From Nostoc sp. 'Peltigera membranacea cyanobiont' N6 (lineage in GTDB: Bacteria; Cyanobacteriota; Cyanobacteriia; Cyanobacteriales; Nostocaceae), in the NCBI RefSeq assembly GCF_002949735.1, contig NZ_CP026681.1, forward strand, positions 2,356,001-2,420,000: DNA of 64,000 bases, read 5' to 3'. Numbering within the stretch: position 1 is the first letter of the stretch; every line of letters begins with the position of its first letter. Both the position numbers and the translations under genes were made by a program. The notes beneath the pieces are model-generated. The model saw only the letters and a program-made list of their open reading frames with translations. It made no database searches and was not told the origin of the DNA. Shown here piece after piece: positions 1-9,141 of this stretch.

Positions 1-376
1 TGTTCTAACGGCTGATCTAAAAAATATTCATCAAAAATGGATTTGCCATCGGTAGACACGTCCACCATCGACAATGAGCGCACAGCATCAAGCACCGAGT
101 TAGAATACTGCTGCTGGACTGAATAACGCCTCTTCACCCACCAGTTACCGTCAGTACATCCGACTTGCCCCAGCTTCATGCCGTTGTTGTAAATGCCATC
201 ATCGAGAATTTCAAACCCGTAATTCTGGCACTCGTTGAAGATATGCGCCATGATTCGGTTTTCGGTCATGGGGGGTGTTGCTTTTTTCTCCTGCACAGGT
301 AATGAACCGTCTTTATAGTGAGTGCAGATGAAGCGATCGCAACGCATTGGGGTATTGGCACGAAATAATTCTTTAT
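1..376 (-). CDS. Partial hypothetical protein, 5' end removed by the IS and 3' end outside the window
   Basis: The minus strand is open from the IS edge to the window start. It reads a soluble protein with a cysteine/histidine-rich start (RCDRFICTHYKDGS) followed by ENRIMAHIFNECQNYGFEIL and a tryptophan-rich stretch (GNWWVKRR). An ATG inside the IS terminal repeat (393-395) could start it, but the frame also stays open further into the IS, so the native start has probably been lost. I do not recognise the family. It lies on the far side of the IS from the VirB4-like gene and is not an obvious continuation of that protein, because it shows no Walker B or VirB4 C-terminal motif. Confidence 0.5.
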
Positions 377-394
377 CCCACATTCCGCACTTCA
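377..394 (+). repeat. Left terminal inverted repeat of the IS
   Basis: CCCACATTCCGCACTTCA pairs with the reverse complement of 2409-2426, with one mismatch at the third base. The inner 15 bases (380-394) match perfectly. Confidence 0.8.
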
Positions 395-595
395 TTTTGT
401 AATATACATACTGATATGAAAGTTTTCGATAAGCCTTAAATAAAAATACTTAATTTATTTAGTAATTAATATAGACAGTATTGCAAATCTTGCTAACTGC
501 TCGAAATTAGTAAGGTATTGACACTAAATGCAGAAGAAAAAAGGTGAGATAATAAATGATAATTAGTTTTCATAAAATAAAATTGAACAAAAAAT

Positions 596-2203
596 ATGGA
601 TTACCAAAAAGAAGAGTTTGAGAGTAAAAACTTGGATCACTTGGGAATAGTAGCAGGAATAATTGATGATATAGGAATCGTAGAAAAAATCAATGATATA
701 TTTTTAATTGATAAGAGAGAAAAAATCAATACAGGAGAAGTAGTCAAAGCAATCATTCTTAATGGGCTTGGTTTTGTCTCAAAACCATTATATTTATTTT
801 CTCAATTTTTTGAAGATAAAGCTATAGAACATTTATTAGGAGAAGGAATTAAACCAGAAGATTTAAACGATGATAAATTGGGAAGAGTTATGGATAAGAT
901 ATACAGATATGGACTGACTAAATTATTTTTAATAATTGCCTTAGAAGTAGTCAAAAAATATAAAATATCGACTAAATATTCTCACTTAGATTCAACTTCC
1001 TTGCATTTGCATGGAGAATACAATAATCGCCTAGATAATCAGGAAAAAGAATTAGAAATAATTTCATATAATCCGATTGTAATCACACAGGGATATTCTC
1101 GTGACCACAGACCAGATTTAAAGCAATGTATCTTAGATTTAATAGTAAGTAGTGATGGAGATATTCCATTGTTTTTTAGGGGAGGGTCGGGAAATGAATC
1201 AGATAAAGCTGTTTTTGGCAAAATTTTAGTAGAGTATTCTAAACAAATAGATTTTGAAAGCATCATGGTAGCTGATAGTGCTTTATATAGCGAGAATAAT
1301 TTGAAATTAATGGAGAACATAAAATGGATAAGTCGAGTACCATTATCCATTAAAAAAGCTAAAAACTTGGTAAAAGCATTCTTGAGTGCAGAACTAAATA
1401 AAAGTGAAGTAAAAGGATATAGCTATCAAGAAGAAAAAATGACTTATGGGGGAATAGAACAAAGATGGTTATTAGTAGAAAGTGAAGACAGAAAAAAAGC
1501 AGACCTGAAGAAATTAACACAGAAAATCAAGTCAGAATTCCTAAAAACTGGAAAACAAATAGCTAAGTTAGCTGCATATGAATTTGAACAGCCATCTTTA
1601 GCGATATCTAAAATTAAAGAACTTGAGTCCCAACTAAAATATCATAAAATCTCGGAAGTCAAAATTCTTGAGAAGGAAATTAAAGATAAAAAAGTAATTT
1701 ATAAAGTTGTAGGTGAATTGATAGAAAATCAGGAATTAATTACGGAAAATCAAAATTCTTGTGGGAGATTTATTTTAGCAACTAATATTTTGGATACAAC
1801 AGAGTTATCAGCCTCAGAAATACTGAGAATATATAAACAACAGCAATCCTCAGAACGAGGATTTAGATTTATTAAAGATCCTTTATTTTTTGCCGATAGT
1901 CTTTTTGTGAAAAATCCCGAACGAGTAGAGACAATGATGATGTTAATGGGATTGTGTCTTTTGGTTTATAATTTAGGACAAAGACAACTAAGAAGCTCTT
2001 TAAAAACCGAAAAAGCTACAGTTAAAAATCAATTGAATAAACCAACTGAACGTCCTACATTGCGCTGGATATTTCAATGTTTTCAAGGAGTTCACATTCT
2101 GATTACACAAGGAATTTCGCTAATTCTTAACTTAACAGAAGAACGTTGTCAAATCTTGCAGTTCCTTCCTGATTCTTGTCAAAAATATTATTCTTTAGCT
2201 TAA
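596..2203 (+). CDS. IS1634-family DDE transposase (535 aa)
   Basis: It catalyses cut and join of the surrounding IS. Residues about 10-110 look like the DUF4277 N-terminal domain found in IS1634 transposases (VKAIILNGLGFVSKPLYLF). The DDE core follows: Asp132 in LDSTSLHLHG, Asp227 in VADSALYSENN, and Glu near 420 in QQSSERGFRFIKDP, which has the spacing usual for IS4-superfamily enzymes. Length is normal and there are no internal stops, so the enzyme may be active. The gene is more AT-rich than its neighbours, as expected for a recent arrival. Confidence 0.9.
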   Translation: MDYQKEEFESKNLDHLGIVAGIIDDIGIVEKINDIFLIDKREKINTGEVVKAIILNGLGFVSKPLYLFSQFFEDKAIEHLLGEGIKPEDLNDDKLGRVMDKIYRYGLTKLFLIIALEVVKKYKISTKYSHLDSTSLHLHGEYNNRLDNQEKELEIISYNPIVITQGYSRDHRPDLKQCILDLIVSSDGDIPLFFRGGSGNESDKAVFGKILVEYSKQIDFESIMVADSALYSENNLKLMENIKWISRVPLSIKKAKNLVKAFLSAELNKSEVKGYSYQEEKMTYGGIEQRWLLVESEDRKKADLKKLTQKIKSEFLKTGKQIAKLAAYEFEQPSLAISKIKELESQLKYHKISEVKILEKEIKDKKVIYKVVGELIENQELITENQNSCGRFILATNILDTTELSASEILRIYKQQQSSERGFRFIKDPLFFADSLFVKNPERVETMMMLMGLCLLVYNLGQRQLRSSLKTEKATVKNQLNKPTERPTLRWIFQCFQGVHILITQGISLILNLTEERCQILQFLPDSCQKYYSLA

Positions 2204-2344
2204 AAATATTTGATTAATTATTGGACATACTGCTGTTCTAATAATTAAATAAAATTGAAACTAAATATTCTTGTCTAACTAGCTTTTTACACAAAAAATC
2301 ATAGCTGGGTATCTTTATAGTGCATAATTTATTTTTCTTTATAG

Positions 2345-4234
2345 TTACTTGGGTGTCCAAATTATAATTTTAGATTTTCTCTCAACGTAGTTTACTGATA
2401 CTACTAATTGAAGTGCGGAATGTAGGATTAATGTGGATTTCAAGAATTCCTTGAAATCAGTCATCCTTTCCTTAATAAGTTCAGGTTCATACCCCCTTAA
2501 ATCTGGTAATTCAAATAGATTGTTCGATTCTTTACTAATATCGAAATACGCTCCTTCTTCTCCCATGAATTTGGTGTAGTCAGTAAACGTGCTAGTACCA
2601 TCGGGTTTGGGATAATCAAGTGCAATTACGGGAATGTCTTGAGCCAAGGCAGGTGTTAATAGACCTGCTACTAGGACAGATTTCCCTGCACGGGTAGTAC
2701 CAAAAATAGCGAGATTTTTGTGCTGCTTGTACAAATCAAGATGTACTGGAGTTCCTCCCTCTTCAGCAATTAGCTCAAACCCGGATTTATCTCCCGTAGC
2801 CGTTCTAACTATCGGCATGAGTCCGGGAACTTCTGATGAGAAATAGGGGAGGCGACGGTTAAAGGGTCTTGTGAGTAGGTTTTCCCAGACAATAGGTACA
2901 CATTGTAACCATGTCTTCCAAGCATACTCAATTTCTCTATCAACTACGGCAGGTCGCAAGAAGCAGCTAGAAAGGTATTGGCAAGCTTCATCGAGTTTTT
3001 GACGACTGTGACGATGAACACAAAAAACAACGGCAGTATGGATCGGGAGACTGCCTCTGAGGATAGTTTCTTGTGCCTTAACTGCCTCCTCGATGTTCAT
3101 ATTGGCTTTTACGTCAATTGACCCTTTCTCGGAAGACATCGCGCTGGAGGTAATTGACTGTTTGGTAATTCGTTGAAGGGCAGTTTTGGCAAGTCCCTGG
3201 TTAGCTTTAGATAGCTGACAGATAATCTCAGTGTCAGAGATTTTTTCTTTGGATATTACCTCCCAGAGGTATCGAAGCTGGGCGTATTCGTCTACCCAGC
3301 CTTGGGGCTTTTCGCTAAATTGCAGGACACCGATATACTTGTCTTGTAGTCTTACCCAGCTGCGATCGAGAAAGGGGACAGATTTTTCATTCTCCAGCAT
3401 CAGGTGGCGAATATGGAAATCGCTGCTTTGAACTTCTCGAAGCCCCTCTTCATCTAATATGAGGGGATTGGGAACTTTGGGTGCGTCGCTACGGTTAAAC
3501 TGACTCCAAAGAATTGACCATACTTCCTCACTTGTGACTGCTCGCACTGAAAGCCCCATCGAGTTTGTAAAAAGTTGTTCCCACCGTTGAAACCCAGAGG
3601 TAAAACTATCCCGTAAAATTGTTTCGATTCGTTCTTGCCGAACACCGTGAATTTGACCAGTAAATTGGAACCAAGCATTTTGCAATTGTTTGATAGTTTT
3701 TTCAATTGCATCATTTGAGCGACTGTCTTCAGAAGCCAAGACACTATAGGTACACCAGAAACGTAAAAACTTATTTTTACGGGTTCCTGCTTCAGTGAGT
3801 TCTCTTGCTCGCAGACGTTCCGATCGCACTAATAAAGTTAATTGCTCTAGATCGCATTTATCCTCTATCTTTTTTAGTTCCTGCTGCCGGAGAAAATCAT
3901 CAGTGAACGAACCAAGATGAATTGTTAAGGTTTCGCGTTCGGGAAGTTCTTTGAGTCCGCCCTCAATATTTTCAAAAATTGGGAGAATCTGTTCTTCTGG
4001 TAAAGACGGGTGGACTCCTTGTACGTCGAAGCAGAACTTGATTTGAATATCCTCTTTTTTCTGGAGGATAAGTGCGCCGATATCTCTACGACCAGCAAGC
4101 GAGATACTTGCAATCCCGGCTAAATGGGTAATATCCTCAAACGGTGTCAGGTTTTTGACAACACCTAATTGTTCTGTGTCGAGAGATTTTTTACCAATTT
4201 TGTGCTTTATTTTCGTTGAGGTGGTCGAACTCAT
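2345..4234 (-). CDS. VirB4/TraC-like conjugation ATPase, C-terminus removed by the IS
   Basis: This is the motor ATPase of a type IV secretion/conjugation apparatus, acting on the cytoplasmic face of the inner membrane. The long N-terminal half is VirB4-like and the Walker A motif GTTRAGKS is at 512-519, followed by PVIALDYPKPDG. Residues 1-602 are native. The last 27 residues (from LHSALQLV on) are read from the IS terminal repeat and arm. The Walker B, arginine-finger and C-terminal helical parts that normally follow are missing, so the product should be inactive. Downstream of the VirB3-like gene on the same strand. Confidence 0.8.
   Translation of the reverse strand: MSSTTSTKIKHKIGKKSLDTEQLGVVKNLTPFEDITHLAGIASISLAGRRDIGALILQKKEDIQIKFCFDVQGVHPSLPEEQILPIFENIEGGLKELPERETLTIHLGSFTDDFLRQQELKKIEDKCDLEQLTLLVRSERLRARELTEAGTRKNKFLRFWCTYSVLASEDSRSNDAIEKTIKQLQNAWFQFTGQIHGVRQERIETILRDSFTSGFQRWEQLFTNSMGLSVRAVTSEEVWSILWSQFNRSDAPKVPNPLILDEEGLREVQSSDFHIRHLMLENEKSVPFLDRSWVRLQDKYIGVLQFSEKPQGWVDEYAQLRYLWEVISKEKISDTEIICQLSKANQGLAKTALQRITKQSITSSAMSSEKGSIDVKANMNIEEAVKAQETILRGSLPIHTAVVFCVHRHSRQKLDEACQYLSSCFLRPAVVDREIEYAWKTWLQCVPIVWENLLTRPFNRRLPYFSSEVPGLMPIVRTATGDKSGFELIAEEGGTPVHLDLYKQHKNLAIFGTTRAGKSVLVAGLLTPALAQDIPVIALDYPKPDGTSTFTDYTKFMGEEGAYFDISKESNNLFELPDLRGYEPELIKERMTDFKEFLKSTLILHSALQLVVSVNYVERKSKIIIWTPK
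2409..2426 (-). repeat. Right terminal inverted repeat of the IS
   Basis: TGAAGTGCGGAATGTAGG is the inverted partner of 377-394. The VirB4-like reading frame runs through it, so that protein's last residues are encoded by the IS end. Confidence 0.8.
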
Positions 4235-4272
4235 AGCCTGTAGTTTTGTTCGCTGGTATTAATTCAGAAGCT

Positions 4273-4608
4273 TTATCTGCGTTTTTTCAGCTGGCGCTTT
4301 TTCTTGGGTTGAGGTTGTAGAGGATTAACGAGGGAGACAAAAGGTTTGTAACCACGGGTGATGCGGGGCGTGCCGACAAACTTACCGAAAAAGGCTTTGT
4401 TGGAACTTACTGTCCACCAGGTTGCCCATCCCCAGGCGGTTACAATTCCGGTTGCAAGCCAGGAAGCTTGCATAAAACCCTTGACTACCATGTAGGAGAT
4501 GAGAGCGATCGCACTCCAGGGAACAATTTGGTCGGCGGGGAATGGCCCAAGGCGTGGCTGGTCTCCTAATACGCGGTTGACAGTACGAAATTCCCGTTCT
4601 CTGCCCAT
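4273..4608 (-). CDS. Small membrane protein, VirB3-like conjugation component
   Basis: The preferred start is the ATG at 4608 (MGREREFRTVN); an upstream start at 4623 adds only five residues. About 111 residues, with two close hydrophobic segments (WSAIALISYMVVKGFM and WLATGIVTAWGWATWW) and a very basic tail (KKKRQLKKRR). Size, topology and position directly before a VirB4-like gene fit VirB3/TraL-type inner-membrane subunits. The sequence itself is not diagnostic, so the role is inferred from context. Confidence 0.6.
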   Translation of the reverse strand: MGREREFRTVNRVLGDQPRLGPFPADQIVPWSAIALISYMVVKGFMQASWLATGIVTAWGWATWWTVSSNKAFFGKFVGTPRITRGYKPFVSLVNPLQPQPKKKRQLKKRR

Positions 4609-4700
4609 TATTACGAAAGACAAAAGTCAGTTTTTGAAATTTTGATGAGTGGCACTTGTGGAATTGTGCCACTCGTGGTGGCTTTTTTGAAGACTTGGTA

Positions 4701-4922
4701 TCAGCCTGTTACCAGTCCTGCAAGCAAGTCTCCGACTACAACTGTGAGGGCAACGATAATTGGTGTACGGGCGATTGTTTGCCAATCCTCGTCGTTTCTG
4801 GCTGATTGAACGACCCGGATCAGACCAATACCGAGGTAAATTAGGAACAAACCGCGCAGTACCGCAAATACGTATTTGATGATGTCTGCGTTAACGCCTG
4901 TAAAATACTCATCGACTCGACT
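4701..4922 (-). CDS. Small membrane protein, VirB2-pilin-like; start unclear
   Basis: The reading frame ending at TGA 4701-4703 encodes VNADIIKYVFAVLRGLFLIY followed by LGIGLIRVVQSARNDEDW and a second hydrophobic stretch (TPIIVALTVVVGDLLAGL). This is the two-helix pattern of a VirB2/TrbC-like pilin, in the right operon position. It overlaps the 3' end of the AAA ATPase gene in another frame. From the upstream TAA (4923-4925) to the first hydrophobic helix there is no ATG or GTG; the first TTG lies inside the helix. Either a non-canonical start is used, or a one-base shift links it to the ATG at 4908-4910 (MSILQALTQ). Confidence 0.5.
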   Translation of the reverse strand, partial: SRVDEYFTGVNADIIKYVFAVLRGLFLIYLGIGLIRVVQSARNDEDWQTIARTPIIVALTVVVGDLLAGLVTG

Positions 4923-6457
4923 TTATCGGCTTCGCGGATAGCAAGCGGGTTAATCTGGCGGCGTTCTTCTAGCAATGCTTCGATTGTTAGTTCGAGTGCG
5001 GGGAGTTTGCTTGATGCGTAGGTATCTTCTATTACTGTTTCGCAGAATATGGTACTAGCGGCGCGTTCTACAATTGTCTGGATTTCTGCACCTACACACC
5101 GATTGGTGGCTTTAAGAATTCTGCGCCACTGTTCCTCGCTCCAGGGGTCGCCGCCATTGCGAAAACGTTCGTCAAATCGGGCAGCGTGCAGTTTGAAGAT
5201 ACTATATCTTTCCCCATTATTGGGCAGGTCTACCTTAAATAAATAGTCAAACCGTCCAGCACGAGTGAGTTCGGGTGGCAGCCATTCCATTCGGTTGACT
5301 GAGGCGATGACCAGTACATCTGACGTGCGCTCTTGCATCCACGTCAACAGCTGGCCAGCAAGCCGTTTGGCGAGGTCATCCTCCCCGGCGAAGCCTTTAT
5401 CGAAGTCGTCGAAGTACAAAATTACTTGATTGAGCCTATCTGCCAGTCGCAACAAGCGTTTGAGTTTCATTTCTGCTTGGTTGCCAAAACTTCTAAAGTT
5501 GCCCCAATCGACCATGATCAGGGGAATGCCCATATTCTGGGAACAGGCTTTTGCTGAGTGTGATTTTCCTGTCCCCGGTGGCCCCACAAGCATAATCCCT
5601 TTGGGTACACGCAGATTATATTGTTTGGCACGCGGGGTAAGCAATCGCTTGAACTTTTTGAATGACTGTTGCATGAGTTCCAACCCACCAAGTTGGACTT
5701 TTGGCGGAGGTAAGAATTCGATGTCATACAAGCGGTTGAGCAGTTGAATTTTTTTTGATAGCAGAAGCTTGGCTATCTCACTGGAATTTCTTAAATCATG
5801 ATTTTTACTAATATCGTTTAGGCAATACATAATATCAGAAATATACAAACCAGCACTAGCGTTAGCAATTTCTAAATAGTCTTGATCTGTATATGTGAAA
5901 GAAAAAATTTTGCTTTTGATTAAACTATCAATAATTTCTTGTGCATCTGGTAGTTCTTGACTCCATAGGGGAATTTCTGCCGCTATTTCGCTTGCTATTT
6001 CGGCGGTTGCTCCTAGTAATATAGTAGTTTTACCACTATCTTTTGTATAAAACTTGAGGTTAACTAGCGACGACTTAATCCATTCCGATATAATAAAATC
6101 GGTTTCTTTAGGTGTATTTTCTTTTATCCAAGGGAAGATATTCTCTACGATTAATATTCCAGTGCCAGAATAAACCTTCCAGAAATTGAGTACTTGAAAA
6201 TAGTCTTCTTTATTTTGTTTTATCGAAGGTTTATAGTCGTCAAACTCTCGAAGAACCAGATTTTCTTCGGCGCTTACGGCTAGTTCTTTAATACTATCCT
6301 CGCTAAGACTCCAGATGTAGGCTTTTTTGCCTGCTTGCTGACAGTAAGTAGTGATTCGGGTGAGGAGGCGGTGACGTTCTTGGAGGGGAGATTCGCAGGC
6401 GACGATTGGATAGTTGTCCGCAAGAAGGTCTTCTAGATAGTCAAAGCTAGACTTCAT
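4841..6457 (-). CDS. Ycf46-like AAA ATPase of the conjugation operon
   Basis: Start chosen at the ATG at 6457 (MKSSFDYLEDLLADNYPIV), because the 29 residues encoded upstream look non-native. Numbering from the longest frame (start 6544), an N-terminal NTPase-like region with no P-loop (ACESPLQERHRLL) is followed by a full AAA module: Walker A GPPGTGKS at 321-328, Walker B ILYFDDFDKG near 370, sensor 1 VIASVNRM and arginine finger TRAGRFD. Cyanobacterial mobile elements often carry such a protein beside VirB genes; a role in assembling or energising the apparatus is inferred. The 3' end overlaps the pilin-like frame, and the C-terminal tail TQTSSNTYLRYCAVCS may come from a frame disturbance there. 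Confidence 0.8.
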   Translation of the reverse strand: MKSSFDYLEDLLADNYPIVACESPLQERHRLLTRITTYCQQAGKKAYIWSLSEDSIKELAVSAEENLVLREFDDYKPSIKQNKEDYFQVLNFWKVYSGTGILIVENIFPWIKENTPKETDFIISEWIKSSLVNLKFYTKDSGKTTILLGATAEIASEIAAEIPLWSQELPDAQEIIDSLIKSKIFSFTYTDQDYLEIANASAGLYISDIMYCLNDISKNHDLRNSSEIAKLLLSKKIQLLNRLYDIEFLPPPKVQLGGLELMQQSFKKFKRLLTPRAKQYNLRVPKGIMLVGPPGTGKSHSAKACSQNMGIPLIMVDWGNFRSFGNQAEMKLKRLLRLADRLNQVILYFDDFDKGFAGEDDLAKRLAGQLLTWMQERTSDVLVIASVNRMEWLPPELTRAGRFDYLFKVDLPNNGERYSIFKLHAARFDERFRNGGDPWSEEQWRRILKATNRCVGAEIQTIVERAASTIFCETVIEDTYASSKLPALELTIEALLEERRQINPLAIREADKVESMSILQALTQTSSNTYLRYCAVCS

Positions 6458-6639
6458 CTCAGTTGTTTGTAGCGTACTCAGAAGTAATCTTATCCAGAAG
6501 AGATGCTGTACGAGAACTGATAATTTTCTAATTCTTGCGTCCATAAATTAGAAAAAAGTTGGTTGATTTTCAGTATTTTGTTGATTGTGTAATCGCGTTG
6601 TGAATTTAGATAATTGCAGTATGAAGAGTTAGTGCAAGT

Positions 6640-7218
6640 ATGGCAAAGACACCAGAATATCCAATTGTTGTTATCCCAGAGTTAGTTAAAGAAAAAAAAC
6701 AGTTTACCCCTTTAGTTTTTCCTTCTGGACAGGGAGATGCACCAATCGGGGCAAGTGAGGGGCTGTTTGAAAATGTTCTCAAACACTATTTTGGTGAAAT
6801 TGTTTCTCCCCAGCAGGTCATGCTTCCTCTAGGGCATCGACTACCATTTACGGCTGATTTTCTTATTATTGAACCAAATACTGGCTTACACATAGATTTG
6901 GAGGTCGATGAGCCAATTTCGTTTGCAACTCTTAAGCCTACCCACTGTATCGGCGAGGATGATTACCGAAACAAGTGTTTTGTCGATGCCAACTGGCTAG
7001 TCATCCGGTTTGCAGAAGAACAAGTCTCGTCTCAGCCAGAACGCTGCGCTCGATTTATTGCTGGTGCGATCGCTCAACTAACGGGCAATGATACTTATCG
7101 CCAGAAGCTACTTCATGTAGAGAAAGTTACTCCTATGCGTCAGTGGTCTGCACGTCAAGCTTCCAAATTAAAGAAGAGTGATTACCGCCAAGGCTATCTT
7201 GTTCAAAGGAAGAACTAA
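6640..7218 (+). CDS. Predicted PD-(D/E)XK (Vsr/DUF559-like) nuclease-fold protein
   Basis: 192 residues. The segment LPFTADFLIIE ... HIDLEVDEP ... DDYRNKCFVDANWLVIRFAE follows the pattern of DUF559/Vsr-like endonucleases: an acidic residue on one strand, ExD on the next, then an RN/K helix and a strand ending in RF. This suggests a DNA-binding or cleaving protein, but the catalytic lysine is not obvious, so activity is uncertain. It is transcribed away from the conjugation operon, with about 95 bp between the divergent starts, and may share a promoter region with it. Confidence 0.5.
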   Translation: MAKTPEYPIVVIPELVKEKKQFTPLVFPSGQGDAPIGASEGLFENVLKHYFGEIVSPQQVMLPLGHRLPFTADFLIIEPNTGLHIDLEVDEPISFATLKPTHCIGEDDYRNKCFVDANWLVIRFAEEQVSSQPERCARFIAGAIAQLTGNDTYRQKLLHVEKVTPMRQWSARQASKLKKSDYRQGYLVQRKN

Positions 7219-7691
7219 GGATGTGAATATTCGATGCAACAATATTAGTGAGAGCGATTAGCATTCTGCAACTTACACTATAAAAAGGTCAAAATATGGG
7301 TTATTGGCAACTTTTGGTGATCTTGGTTGAGGTAAGGCAGAAAGCAGAGGGCAGAAGGAAGAGGAACGAAAAATTCCCACAATTGAAGCTCTGCTTGGAT
7401 TATAGAACATCTGCATCACAAGAAAGCCGTAAGCGATCGCAAGAGTGAAGTCACAAATCCCACGCTCGGATAAGAAAACGTTTTAAAACCTTCTGTCTCC
7501 TGCCTCCTGCCTTAAAGTGCGTAACCTTTCATCATCACCAAAATCTGACAAGAACCATTTTATGCTTCACTACTAATGCAACAGAGTAATTAACCTTGAG
7601 AAAGTCGAAGTTTAGGGTGAAGATGTTAAGTGTGGGGAAACTCAGTTAAGGTGTCCCTAATGTGGTGGTGAGTTGACAGCAAAAAAGAGCT
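7219..7691. other. Intergenic region with short purine/pyrimidine-rich repeats
   Basis: No convincing gene. It holds a purine-rich run near 7336-7370 (GCAGAGGGCAGAAGGAAG) and the complementary pyrimidine-rich type near 7493-7512 (CTGTCTCCTGCCTCCTGCC). These resemble the heptameric STRR-type repeats scattered through filamentous cyanobacterial genomes. A HIP1 site is at about 7434. Confidence 0.45.
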
Positions 7692-8105
7692 ATGAATTTA
7701 TCAAACTTATCATTAGAATTAGAGTTGGCTGTTTGCGCGATTGCAGCGCAAGCCTATGCACATACTAGATACAAGCTGATTGTTAAAATATCTGAGGATT
7801 TTATTACCATTGAATTTCAAGGATATTTTACTGAACAATTTAACCCCAAAAATCGCCCTGACCCAAATCCTAATAGCAATTTATACCGAAATCCGAGAGT
7901 GGATTTTTCTCTTAATTACTTTAAAGATGAACTAATTCTTGGAGGATGGTGGCGTGGAGCAATATTATCCTTGTATTATTCTCCAAATCAGCATTTTTGG
8001 CTGAATGAAGATGGAAATGAGATTGCCAGCCCCTATCCAGATGGGGATAAATTTGAATCTATGGCTGCACAACTTTACCCACTTCTCAAACAGCATTTTA
8101 ATTAG
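7692..8105 (+). CDS. Hypothetical protein (137 aa)
   Basis: No family recognised. It is soluble, with an alternating strand pattern (YKLIVKISEDFITIEFQGYF), a proline/asparagine-rich linker (NPKNRPDPNPNSN) and several tryptophans (GGWWRGAILSLYY). The composition is that of a real protein rather than a shadow frame. It stands alone, followed by convergent minus-strand genes. Confidence 0.55.
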   Translation: MNLSNLSLELELAVCAIAAQAYAHTRYKLIVKISEDFITIEFQGYFTEQFNPKNRPDPNPNSNLYRNPRVDFSLNYFKDELILGGWWRGAILSLYYSPNQHFWLNEDGNEIASPYPDGDKFESMAAQLYPLLKQHFN

Positions 8106-8196
8106 GCTCAACTTAGATTTCTGTAATGCTTTAGCTACTAAAAATCAATTAAAATCCTTATTTATGCTTTAGTTTAGTTGAGAAAAAATCTGGCTT

Positions 8197-8478
8197 TCAA
8201 ATACAAATTAATTCCCCAATCAAATTCGCCGCTCGATCTCCATATTTTTGCTTAACAGCACTGCTATATGGCAATTTAGCTTCGCTCAAAAAGTCGCGGA
8301 TAAATAGAGAAAAGTTAAATCCTCTCTTCGAGTCAACATATTCTACTAGTTCAATATTAAATAATGCTTTGAATTCGTCTTCTCTTTGTTTGAGCGCTGA
8401 ATATTTAGTTAAGTTGTTTGAAGAGAAGATTGGGCTGACTGCCTCATTAAACAGTTTTTCCATTAAGCGATCGCTCAT
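8197..8478 (-). CDS. Hypothetical protein (93 aa)
   Basis: Small, mostly helical, charged protein (MSDRLMEKLFNEAVSPIF ... KYGDRAANLIGELICI). There is no known motif, signal peptide or membrane segment. Its start overlaps a HIP1-type site (AAGCGATCGCTCAT on the plus strand). It stands alone and no function can be assigned. Confidence 0.5.
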   Translation of the reverse strand: MSDRLMEKLFNEAVSPIFSSNNLTKYSALKQREDEFKALFNIELVEYVDSKRGFNFSLFIRDFLSEAKLPYSSAVKQKYGDRAANLIGELICI

Positions 8479-8709
8479 ATTTTTCTCTACACTTCTTTCC
8501 TAAGTTTTACTTTAACAGAACTTCAAGTTGTGTAACTGTGCTTTGAACTAAAAAATAAGAAAACTTCTAAACCATAAACAGAGCAAGAGGGAATATGATT
8601 TCGTACTTTAGCGCCAATAATGACATAAAAAATTTGCATCTATGCTCTCTTACAAATAACCGCAAGCTAACTTAAAATCTACTGCCCACTCCTATTGTCC
8701 AGTAATACC

Positions 8710-8931
8710 TTAATCTAAATCTATTATCCATAATCCATTATCCCACTTCCAACCCCAAGAATTCATATTATGACGTTCAAGCTCTGACATATTGGTATAA
8801 GTTTTCAAAGATTTATCTTCTACATAAATGATACCCGGCTCGTTTATCTCTGAGCCAATACCAACATTGGCTGATTCATCGTACTTAACAATTAGGTTTA
8901 ATCCGTTTGATAAGCGTTGGATTGTTGACAT
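8710..8931 (-). CDS. Hypothetical protein (73 aa)
   Basis: Short protein with a C-terminal WGWKWDNGLWIIDLD signature and no recognisable domain. It starts 6 bp after the stop of the zinc-finger gene upstream on the same strand, so the two are very probably co-transcribed. Confidence 0.5.
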   Translation of the reverse strand: MSTIQRLSNGLNLIVKYDESANVGIGSEINEPGIIYVEDKSLKTYTNMSELERHNMNSWGWKWDNGLWIIDLD

Positions 8932-8937
8932 AATTTA

Positions 8938-9141
8938 CTACTGTTTATCTAACTCAACCGTTTCTTCAGTATATGGTTGCATTTGCTCGATTCTAAGGGA
9001 ACAGGTAAGTTTTTTGGTATCATCACCGGGGCGAATGCACTGGAACCGACATTTAGAACAACGCCAGCCCACAGATTGTTTGACTTCCAGAGCGATATTT
9101 GACCAGTTTTCTGGATAATGTGACTGGTATTTAGAAGGCAT
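8938..9141 (-). CDS. Truncated HNH-endonuclease-like zinc protein (67 aa)
   Basis: The first 45 residues (SHYPENWSNIALEVKQSVGW, then RCSKCRFQCIRPGDD) match the N-terminal zinc module of the cyanobacterial HNH endonucleases that read ...NWxxIALxVKxxxxWxCxxC...RP. The HNH core (VHH...N...L...CxxCH) is absent; the protein ends in LRIEQMQPYTEETVELDKQ. It could be a decayed HNH gene or a stand-alone small zinc-finger protein. The HNH gene interrupted by the Tn554-like element (26.0/32.4 kb) has a clearly related N-terminus. Confidence 0.55.
   Translation of the reverse strand: MPSKYQSHYPENWSNIALEVKQSVGWRCSKCRFQCIRPGDDTKKLTCSLRIEQMQPYTEETVELDKQ

Larger units (their letters stand above)
377..2426 (+). 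mobile_element. IS1634-like insertion sequence, about 2.05 kb
   Basis: One transposase gene lies between 18-bp imperfect inverted repeats at 377-394 (CCCACATTCCGCACTTCA) and 2409-2426, which match at 17 of 18 positions. The left non-coding arm is about 200 bp and the right about 200 bp. The element cuts the VirB4-like gene after codon 602 and abuts an unrelated-looking reading frame on the left. The 5-6 bases outside the two ends (TTTAT and ATTAA) are not a direct repeat. Either this family member leaves no duplication, the ends are drawn slightly wrong, or flanking DNA was lost after insertion. Confidence 0.75.

Noticed and set aside
7600..7691. Zinc-ribbon-like reading (CGETQLRCP-stop-CGGELTAKK) just before and overlapping the 137-aa gene
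   Set aside because: It contains a stop, has no start, and overlaps the more credible downstream gene in another frame. Probably chance or a very old remnant.
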